Positions 5,327-10,737 of a DNA stretch of 10,737 nt are shown in pieces (within the stretch, counting starts at the first letter, position 1; the number at the start of each line of letters is the position of its first letter). The notes below the pieces were generated by a model that had not been told where the DNA came from, searched no databases, and was given only the letters and a program-made list of their open reading frames with translations. This DNA is from an uncultured Eubacteriales bacterium (GTDB lineage Bacteria; Bacillota; Clostridia; Oscillospirales; Acutalibacteraceae). The position numbers and the translations under genes were made by a program. The stretch spans positions 1 to 10,737 of the forward strand of contig CAKVBG010000033.1 of NCBI GenBank assembly GCA_934725345.1, in the 5' to 3' direction.

Positions 5327-5476
5327 CTATTTGGTTTCTTTGTGCTGAGTATGTTTTCTACAAAAACGACAATGCTTGTTCATTTGAAGTCGATCAGGGT
5401 TGTTCTTCTTGTTTTTTGTAGTTTCATAATTTCGCTGTTTACATTCTGTGCAAGCCAGCGTAACTTTTACTCTCAT
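5327..5476 (-). CDS. rpmG: Ribosomal protein L33 (bL33), zinc-ribbon form
   Basis: The 49-residue product begins MRVKVTLACTECKQRNYETT and includes KNNPDRLQMNKHCRFCRKHT. Four cysteines in two CxxC pairs (Cys9/Cys12 and Cys36/Cys39) mark the zinc-binding (C+) version of L33, as opposed to the Cys-lacking form used under zinc limitation. GGGAGGTG on the - strand lies just before ATG 5476. It is the first gene of the rpmG-secE-nusG-rplK-rplA unit, 32 nt before secE. The length and the full motif set are typical of the family. Confidence 0.97.
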   Translation of the reverse strand: MRVKVTLACTECKQRNYETTKNKKNNPDRLQMNKHCRFCRKHTQHKETK

Positions 5477-5514
5477 TCACGGCACCTCCCGGTATTTCGG
5501 AATATTTTAGCCTC

Positions 5515-5535
5515 CCTCTGACCTAAACTCAGAGG
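5515..5535 (-). promoter_or_regulatory. Hairpin at the 5' end of the rpmG mRNA
   Basis: A perfect 7-bp stem (5515-5521/5529-5535) encloses a 7-base loop. The predicted transcription start, about 7 nt beyond the -10 box, falls at 5536-5537, so the hairpin would be at the extreme 5' end of the transcript. Such stems often protect mRNA from 5'-dependent decay. It has no U-tract, so it is not a terminator. Confidence 0.55.
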
Positions 5536-5542
5536 TTATAGA

Positions 5543-5571
5543 ATTCTATCATATGTTGGAAAAAAAGTCAA
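5543..5571 (-). promoter_or_regulatory. Promoter for rpmG-secE-nusG-rplKA
   Basis: On the - strand, TTGACT (5571-5566) and TAGAAT (5548-5543) are separated by 17 bp. TGA stands directly before the -10 box, giving an extended -10. It faces away from the + strand promoter at 5628-5656; the two -35 boxes are 56 bp apart. Confidence 0.85.
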
Positions 5572-5627
5572 GAGATAGATAGGATTTAAAAAATCTAATT
5601 TTATATTGTATAAAATAAATAAAATAA

Positions 5628-5656
5628 TTGACAAACTTATCAGATTAATATATAAT
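5628..5656 (+). promoter_or_regulatory. Consensus promoter for the two unknown coiled-coil genes
   Basis: TTGACA (5628-5633) and TATAAT (5651-5656) are separated by 17 bp, a perfect sigma-A match. Transcription would start near 5663, giving a 5' leader of about 47 nt before ATG 5710. Confidence 0.9.
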
Positions 5657-5709
5657 AACACTTGTGGTTCTAGCAAAATTAAATTTAATAATCTAGGAGG
5701 TTATATGCT

Positions 5710-6705
5710 ATGGATATGGTTAATGAATTGATAAAGAGCGCGAAGACAAAAATTATAAAAAAATTATCAGGATTTGATGATGATAGATATTCTGTTTTGC
5801 TCGATATAAGAGTTGGAGATAATCCTATAGCAAATGATGAAACTCTCGAAGACATGGAAAAATTCATGAAAGATGGCAAAAAAAAGAAATTTATCGGTAA
5901 TTTTAAGCTTAATAAGTGTTGGAAAAGTTATACTAATTTAGGAACACGCGTTTGTCCGACTTTAAGAGGTCAAGCTTTCCAATATCGTGACTTATGTTCT
6001 GCAAGAGATAGTGAAATGGAAAAGGTCGACAAGAGTGCATATGAAAGAATTCTGAAGAGTAGAGAGAAATTCAAAAGAGCTGCAGAAGATCTTATGACAG
6101 GAAATAAGGGTAGAGATGAAGCGATTAAAAAAATTAAACAAAAACACGAAGAAGCTGAAAATAAATTGAAGGAACTAAAAGCTCAATTTGAGAATGCAAA
6201 ACAAGAACAAGAAAAATTAGATAACGATAAAAAAAGCTACGACACGCTTTTTCCAAAAGAAGGAGGATTAGTAAGTTTAAATGAAGTTAACTCAGCAGTA
6301 GCTGTAGTTAAGGATATCGATATCAAAGGCCATGAAAATATAAAGCGAAAGATTGGAGAATTGGCCAACAAACTAGGAGAACAAATTAAATCCCTTTCTG
6401 AAAACTTCAAAACAACGATAAATGTTCCTGATTCGGGGGAAGTATTTGAAATATATTTTTCAGACAGAAAAAATCCAAAACAGAATTTCCAAAAAACATG
6501 CGGTGATTTATCAGCAAATCAGTTGAAAGAAGTAAATTTAGCCATAGATGTGGCAAACAGCAAACTAAAAGCTCTAAAGGGAGCAGTTAAGACCGCCAGC
6601 TCAGAGTACAAGAAAAAAGTTAAAGCCACCGAAAAAGAGCAAAAGAAAGCAGCTAAACAGGAAAAAGCCAAAGCAAGAGCAGAAAAGAAAGCTGCTAAAA
6701 AATAA
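5710..6705 (+). CDS. Unknown Lys-rich coiled-coil protein with basic Lys/Ala tail
   Basis: I do not recognise this 331-residue protein. It has no signal peptide and no membrane segment, so a cytoplasmic location is likely. The N-terminal part (about 1-105) may be globular and holds Cys70, Cys82 and Cys96. A strongly charged helical stretch (about 107-178, IKKIKQKHEEAENKLKELK) is a probable coiled coil. A second mixed region (about 185-290) includes EVFEIYFSD. The last 35 residues (297-331) are low-complexity, with 14 Lys and 8 Ala, resembling histone H1-like or nucleic-acid-binding tails. AGGAGG (5695-5700) is 9 nt before ATG 5710. It is the first gene of a two-gene unit under a consensus promoter, 48 nt before the second. 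A nucleoid or RNA-associated role is possible but not shown. Confidence 0.8.
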   Translation: MDMVNELIKSAKTKIIKKLSGFDDDRYSVLLDIRVGDNPIANDETLEDMEKFMKDGKKKKFIGNFKLNKCWKSYTNLGTRVCPTLRGQAFQYRDLCSARDSEMEKVDKSAYERILKSREKFKRAAEDLMTGNKGRDEAIKKIKQKHEEAENKLKELKAQFENAKQEQEKLDNDKKSYDTLFPKEGGLVSLNEVNSAVAVVKDIDIKGHENIKRKIGELANKLGEQIKSLSENFKTTINVPDSGEVFEIYFSDRKNPKQNFQKTCGDLSANQLKEVNLAIDVANSKLKALKGAVKTASSEYKKKVKATEKEQKKAAKQEKAKARAEKKAAKK

Positions 6706-6753
6706 ATTTAACAGCGGAAAATTAACTAAATTAAAAAATTAGGAGGAATAAAA

Positions 6754-7878
6754 ATGAGAGAAAAAATTGACAAGATTAAAAATTTTTTTAAATCTAATAA
6801 ATCAGAAACTGAAGCAAGTAATGCTGAAAAAAACCCATATGAGGAATTTCTTGAAGAATGGAAATCGGTTAATTCTAAAGAAAGTTTTTTGGATTGTACA
6901 AATAAACTGACGAGTAATTCTGCTGTTAAAGACAACAAAGAAGTTATCCAATGTATTAATGATTCTATGACGGCAATTATAAATATCAGGAATGAAATAA
7001 ACAAGTTCGGAAGTAGTAAACCCTTCTTAGAAAGTGTTGAAGTTGAGAAAGAATTTTTCAGTGGTAAATTGAAGTCAATTTTAAGTGGATGCAAAGAGGT
7101 GGTTCCAGAAACTAAAAGGAAAAAAATTGAAACGGCGATTGACGAAGCGAGTAGAACTAAAAAAGAGTTTGATGGTGAAGTAAAAAAATTAGGAGAGACA
7201 CTTTCCGCTTCAATTGGACAGCAAGGGAAGACTATTGAAGGTTTAGAGGATAAAATTGAAAAGATGGAAGCTTTTTGCAAGTTAACTGAAAATATAGATA
7301 ACCTGGATAAGCAAAATATTAGTAAGGATAAAGAACAGATAATTAAAAATTATGATAAAGATTTAGTTGATGATTGGAAAAAAGTGTGTAGCTCTGCCGA
7401 CAAAAACAATAAAGATAATCTCAAAGAGCTTGTTAGTAAAAATAAAGAAAACGAGGGACAATGGGTGGATTGTGTTAAACAGTTAAGTAAAATTAATAGT
7501 TTAAACTGTAGTATAGATAAAATTGAAAAAAAAATGTGTGACAGTTTAAATAATCTGATTAAATTATCAGAAGATTTTATAAAGGAATACGAAAGAGCGG
7601 TGGGCAATGGCGATCCGTATAGTCTGAAGCTGAAGCAGTTTGATGGAATTAAGCAATATTTTAAAAGACGAGAAATAAATGTTAAAGATGCGGTTTATTG
7701 CCTGAAAGTTTTATTGGAAAATTTGATGTATACAGGTGTGAGAGGTAAATTCCTGGAGAAAAACGCATTATGGAACTCAGCTGAATGGAATAGTAATGAA
7801 AGAGATTTTAAGGAATTATTTGATAAATTTATTATAACTAAAGACAACATAGAAAAACATATCAAAGGAATTAAATAA
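6754..7878 (+). CDS. Unknown helical protein with internal duplication
   Basis: This 374-residue protein is also unrecognised. It is Lys/Glu/Asn-rich, with no signal peptide or membrane span, and is probably nearly all helix. A likely coiled-coil segment lies at about 120-172 (KKIETAIDEASRTKKEFDGE). Residues about 27-78 and 199-271 look like diverged copies. Each has an acidic-WKxV element (EEWKSV and DDWKKV), then FLDCTNKL or WVDCVKQL, then INDSMTAII or MCDSLNNLI. The C-terminal part (about 285-374) has several aromatic residues, including three Trp. AGGAGGAA precedes ATG 6754 at normal spacing. It follows the other unknown gene by 48 nt with no terminator between them, and the unit ends at the hairpin at 7900. 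The pair may act together; function is unknown. Confidence 0.8.
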   Translation: MREKIDKIKNFFKSNKSETEASNAEKNPYEEFLEEWKSVNSKESFLDCTNKLTSNSAVKDNKEVIQCINDSMTAIINIRNEINKFGSSKPFLESVEVEKEFFSGKLKSILSGCKEVVPETKRKKIETAIDEASRTKKEFDGEVKKLGETLSASIGQQGKTIEGLEDKIEKMEAFCKLTENIDNLDKQNISKDKEQIIKNYDKDLVDDWKKVCSSADKNNKDNLKELVSKNKENEGQWVDCVKQLSKINSLNCSIDKIEKKMCDSLNNLIKLSEDFIKEYERAVGNGDPYSLKLKQFDGIKQYFKRREINVKDAVYCLKVLLENLMYTGVRGKFLEKNALWNSAEWNSNERDFKELFDKFIITKDNIEKHIKGIK

Positions 7879-7899
7879 GTTAAAAAATAGAAATTAAAA

Positions 7900-7919
7900 A
7901 GCCAGCTTTTTAGCTGGCT
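7900..7919. terminator. Two-way terminator between the unknown operon and the PTS operon
   Basis: An 8-bp stem, AGCCAGCT (7900-7907) with AGCTGGCT (7912-7919), encloses a TTTT loop. On the - strand it is followed by a good U-tract (TTTTTAATTT), so it best serves the PTS genes, whose last stop is at 7933. On the + strand the tail ATTCTTAT is weaker but lies 21 bases after the stop at 7878. Confidence 0.85.
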
Positions 7920-7932
7920 ATTCTTATGCAAA

Positions 7933-9519
7933 TTAATTTTTAGCTGATTCCATCAATTCTTCAAGTTCACTCTTTATAACCGATACTCTCGGTCCATAAA
8001 CTATTTGCAAGTTATCTTCCTTTTTGATTATTCCCGCGGCGCCTGTTTCTCGAACAAGTTGTTCATCGAATTGAGAAGGGTCTTTAAGTTTTATTCTAAG
8101 CCTTGTGGCGCAGCAATCCAAGTTTTGAATATTTTCCTTTCCACCGAGAGCCGTTAAAATTTTTGAAGCAGTATTTTCTTGTTTAGTAGCTTCTAAATCC
8201 TTCTTTGTATACAGTTTAGTTTCTAGTTCGTCTTCTTCCCGGCCAGGAGTTACTAAATGGAATTTTTTGATTGCAAATTTGAACAGGAAATAATAGATAA
8301 ATGAGTAGGCTATTCCCACCGGTAAGACGTACACCCAATTTGTTTTAGCATTTCCTTGGAGAATTCCGAAGAGGAACAAATCTATGAACCCGCCTGAGAA
8401 GGTCATCCCGACTGTAACTTTCAAAAGATGCATCAACATGAAGGACGCACCTGCAAACACACAGTGTACGGCATAAAGTAAAGGAGCAACAAACAAAAAC
8501 GTAAATTCGATAGGTTCAGTTATACCCGTGAGCATACTCGTTATAGCTGCAGATAGTAGAAGTCCTCCAACGGCTTTCCTTTTTGAGGGTTTAGCAGTAT
8601 GGTAAATGGCTAGTGCTGCACCGGGCAAACCGAATATCATAATTGGGAATTTCCCGGCCATAAATCTTGCTGCACCGATGCTGAATTTAGTTACGTTTTG
8701 GGAAGCTAATTCTGCAAAGAAGATATTTTGAGCCCCTGTAACAAAGTGATTATCAACAATAGCTGTGCCCCCGATAGCTGTTTGCCAGAAAGGCATATAA
8801 AATACGTGATGAAGTCCAAAGGGGATGAGTGCACGTTCTATTATTCCGTAAATGAAGGTGCCCGCATACTTAGAAGCAACTACCAAACTTCCCAGTGAAT
8901 ACATTGCGTCTTGAACCCACGGCCACACAAAATACATAAGTATTCCAACGAAAATGTATGCTAACGAAGATACTATCGGAACAAACCTAATTCCACCAAA
9001 GAATGAAATAACGTTAGGCAATTTAATTTTATAGAATTTATTGTGCAAATACGCCGTGCCTAATCCTACGAGTATTCCGCCGAAGACTCCCATTTCTAGA
9101 GAAGTTATACCGCAAACATTTGCAATTGTACCTTCTCTCATAATTCCTTCCGCTAGTCTCCCGTTTAAGGAAAGTAAAGAAGAGATAGTTTCGTGCATTA
9201 CCAAAAATGAAATTGTTGCTGAGAGTGCTGCAGCTGCCTTTTCTTTTTTCGCCATACCAAGTGCTATACCCATAGCAAATATCAGGGGTAGGTTGCTAAA
9301 CACTATAGCTCCCGTTCGTTTCATGATAACTAAAATAAAGTTTAAAATTGTACCTTCTCCAAGAAGACTTTGCAGCCCAAAGGATTCTATCATCTGAGCA
9401 TTTGAAAAAGATGCACCGATTCCCAAAAGGAGTCCTGCTACGGGTAGCAGTGCGATAGGGAACATAAATGACTGACCAACGCGCTGTAAGATACCAAACA
9501 AAGAATTTTTCTTTACCAA
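7933..9519 (-). CDS. ptsG: PTS glucose/maltose-type permease, IICB
   Basis: The 528-residue membrane permease takes up a sugar and phosphorylates it. The IIC domain (about 8-415) has about ten hydrophobic segments and family motifs GLHHVFYMPFWQTAIGG (235-251), FGLPGAALAIYHTAKP (296-311) and TGITEPIEF (331-339). A linker leads to the IIB domain (about 450-525). Its NLDCCATRLR motif places the phosphorylated residue at Cys470, the Cys aligned with the D-x-C-x-TRLR pattern. No IIA domain is fused; the adjacent gene at 9562 supplies it. The family covers glucose, maltose and N-acetylglucosamine permeases, and MalX resembles this protein as well, so the substrate is uncertain and the symbol is by family. 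TTG 9519 is used because a stop lies just upstream in frame. Its ribosome binding site is weak, so coupling to the IIA gene 42 nt upstream is possible. Confidence 0.93.
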   Translation of the reverse strand: MVKKNSLFGILQRVGQSFMFPIALLPVAGLLLGIGASFSNAQMIESFGLQSLLGEGTILNFILVIMKRTGAIVFSNLPLIFAMGIALGMAKKEKAAAALSATISFLVMHETISSLLSLNGRLAEGIMREGTIANVCGITSLEMGVFGGILVGLGTAYLHNKFYKIKLPNVISFFGGIRFVPIVSSLAYIFVGILMYFVWPWVQDAMYSLGSLVVASKYAGTFIYGIIERALIPFGLHHVFYMPFWQTAIGGTAIVDNHFVTGAQNIFFAELASQNVTKFSIGAARFMAGKFPIMIFGLPGAALAIYHTAKPSKRKAVGGLLLSAAITSMLTGITEPIEFTFLFVAPLLYAVHCVFAGASFMLMHLLKVTVGMTFSGGFIDLFLFGILQGNAKTNWVYVLPVGIAYSFIYYFLFKFAIKKFHLVTPGREEDELETKLYTKKDLEATKQENTASKILTALGGKENIQNLDCCATRLRIKLKDPSQFDEQLVRETGAAGIIKKEDNLQIVYGPRVSVIKSELEELMESAKN

Positions 9520-9561
9520 ATAAATTCACTACTTTCTAATGATGATTCACATACCCAAAAA

Positions 9562-10026
9562 TTATCTTGGCATGTATTCCAAAACTATATCTTTCCCTGA
9601 GTTTACTTCGCCATAGTGGGGCTTTACGATCTGGAATTTGTTTGAATTTGTTATTAAAATTGCGGTATGTAGAGGGAAACCGTTTTCCTGAATGAATTTT
9701 ATATCTGCTTTAGCAATGAGGTCTCCTTTTTTTATTTTATCCCCTTTTTTTATGAAGCATTCAAAACCCTTACCATTTAACTTCACAGTATCCACGCCGA
9801 TATGAATCATTAATTCAAGACCATCGTTTGAATTTATGCAAAAAGCGTGTTTAGTTTCGGCAACTTGAGCCACTTCTCCATCTACTGGAGAGAGCACTTC
9901 CTCCGTCTGAGGAATTATTGCAATTCCATCGCCTAAGATTCTTTCGGAAAACACCTCATCCGGGATTTCTATTATCGAAACGCACCTTCCTGTTTGAGGC
10001 GACACCATGCTAGATAAATTTTCCAC
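9562..10026 (-). CDS. crr: PTS glucose-type IIA component, stand-alone
   Basis: The 154-residue soluble protein carries phosphate from HPr to the IIB domain. Its fold is marked by SPVDGEVAQVAETKHAF, where His60 is the supporting active-site His. ELMIHIGVDTVKLNGKGF follows, with His75 as the phosphorylated residue. The 15-residue spacing equals that of His75 and His90 in E. coli IIA-Glc. The GFPLHTAILITN segment is also typical. The start is GTG 10026 with GGAGG 8 nt upstream. It lies between ptsI and the IICB gene, which has no IIA domain of its own, so they form a working set. Regulatory roles known for Crr in enteric bacteria should not be assumed here. Confidence 0.93.
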   Translation of the reverse strand: MENLSSMVSPQTGRCVSIIEIPDEVFSERILGDGIAIIPQTEEVLSPVDGEVAQVAETKHAFCINSNDGLELMIHIGVDTVKLNGKGFECFIKKGDKIKKGDLIAKADIKFIQENGFPLHTAILITNSNKFQIVKPHYGEVNSGKDIVLEYMPR

Positions 10027-10051
10027 TTATTTTTCCTCCATTTATTTTTAT

Positions 10052-10737
10052 TTATAGTGACAACAAAATTTTTTCTTTTACTTTAGAAACATCAATTGTA
10101 GAAATTTTCTTCCTCAACTTCAAAACGCACCCCGGTGAAACAGATAATTCATCCACTCCTAATGCCAAGAAGGTTTCGAGTAGAACTTCATCAGAAGCTG
10201 ATTCGCCGCAAATCCCCACTTCGATGCCATTTTTGTGAGCGTTTTCAACTACTGTTTTTATCATACGCAATATGGATTTATGGCGTGGGCTAAACAGGTA
10301 ATTGACCATAGTATTTTGCCTGTCGACCGCTAAAGTGTACTGCGTAAGGTCGTTGGTTCCTATGCTGAAAAAATCAACTTCTTTTGCAAGGTCATCACTT
10401 ATCATTACTGCGGCTGGAGTTTCTATCATTATACCGTGTTTAATATCTCGGCTGAAGGGTACATTTATGTTCAAGAGCTCGTTTTGTGCGATCTGGATAT
10501 ACTTTTTAATTTGTTTGACTTCTTCGAGGGTTGTAATCATAGGGAACATCACAGACACATTTCCGTAAACCGAAGCTTTGTATATTGCTTTAAGCTGAGT
10601 AAGTAAAACTTCTTCTTTATCGCGATACACCCTCACGCCTCTATATCCCAAAGCGGGATTGTGCTCTTGAGGCAGATTGAAGTAATCTATTTTTTTATCT
10701 GAGCCAATATCCAGAGTTCTTATAACAACCTCTTTAC
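10052..10737 (-). CDS. ptsI: PTS enzyme I, C-terminal part (cut by the window edge)
   Basis: Enzyme I takes phosphate from phosphoenolpyruvate and passes it to HPr. The visible 227 residues run from the right edge, where the frame stays open, to TAA at 10052-10054. An internal TTG at 10651 is not the start, since conserved sequence continues beyond it (KEVVIRTLDIGSDKK, NPALGYRGVRV). The fragment is the PEP-binding barrel: the arginines of RTLDIG and GYRGVR, the metal-site region GIMIETPAA and FFSIGTNDLTQY, and the active-site Cys in GICGESASDE. The N-terminal HPr-binding and phospho-His part, roughly 340 residues of a usual 570, lies outside the window. It is 25 nt upstream of the IIA gene, in one operon. 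HPr is not in view. Confidence 0.95.
   Translation of the reverse strand, partial: KEVVIRTLDIGSDKKIDYFNLPQEHNPALGYRGVRVYRDKEEVLLTQLKAIYKASVYGNVSVMFPMITTLEEVKQIKKYIQIAQNELLNINVPFSRDIKHGIMIETPAAVMISDDLAKEVDFFSIGTNDLTQYTLAVDRQNTMVNYLFSPRHKSILRMIKTVVENAHKNGIEVGICGESASDEVLLETFLALGVDELSVSPGCVLKLRKKISTIDVSKVKEKILLSL

Noticed and set aside
6726..7280. 184-codon - strand frame opposite the second unknown gene
   Set aside because: The hydrophobic, Ser/Leu-rich translation is typical of the antisense of a Lys/Glu-rich gene. The + strand gene has an AGGAGG site and lies in an operon.
9296..9529. 77-codon - strand frame with GTG 9529 just upstream of the IICB start
   Set aside because: It overlaps the conserved N-terminus of IICB in another frame and its product has no recognisable features.

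Overview
The window looks like a chromosomal segment from an AT-rich, low-GC Gram-positive bacterium of the Firmicutes, probably a member of the Clostridia. The evidence is strong AGGAGG-type ribosome binding sites, several TTG and GTG starts, consensus sigma-A promoters, a Firmicutes-style L10 leader RNA and a glucose-type phosphotransferase (PTS) operon. No species can be named from the sequence alone.

Left end (1-1116, + strand). A complete tRNA-Glu(CTC) starts at base 1. It is followed by a perfect 10-bp palindrome, a consensus promoter and two overlapping genes (213-623 and 620-1060). Both genes encode small proteins with a Nif11-like leader, a double-glycine cleavage motif and a hydrophobic, glycine-containing C-terminal core. 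I read them as a two-peptide bacteriocin/RiPP precursor pair. No modification enzyme, C39 protease/exporter or immunity gene is in the window. A two-way terminator separates this pair from the next gene, which converges on it.

Middle (1130-5571, - strand). Read in the direction of transcription, this is the conserved block rpmG-secE-nusG-rplK-rplA followed by rplJ-rplL, with two promoters. One lies before rpmG. The other is a near-perfect promoter before rplJ, followed by an L10 leader with an apparent attenuator. A sequence resembling the L1-binding site of 23S rRNA lies between rplK and rplA. rpoB and rpoC, which usually follow rplL, are absent. In their place is a secreted protein resembling zinc-dependent phospholipase C (1130-1999).

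Middle right (5628-7919, + strand). A consensus promoter, divergent from that of rpmG, drives two genes of unknown function. They encode Lys/Glu-rich, coiled-coil-like proteins with no signal peptide or membrane segment. The first ends in a Lys/Ala-rich tail and the second contains a likely internal duplication. The unit ends at a two-way terminator shared with the PTS genes.

Right end (7933-10737, - strand). This is a PTS operon in the order ptsI (3' part only, cut by the window edge), a stand-alone glucose-type IIA, then a glucose/maltose-type IICB. Phosphate would pass from phosphoenolpyruvate to EI, HPr (not in the window), IIA, IIB and then the incoming sugar. No stretch longer than 300 bases lacks a gene. 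No insertion sequence, CRISPR array or rRNA was seen.
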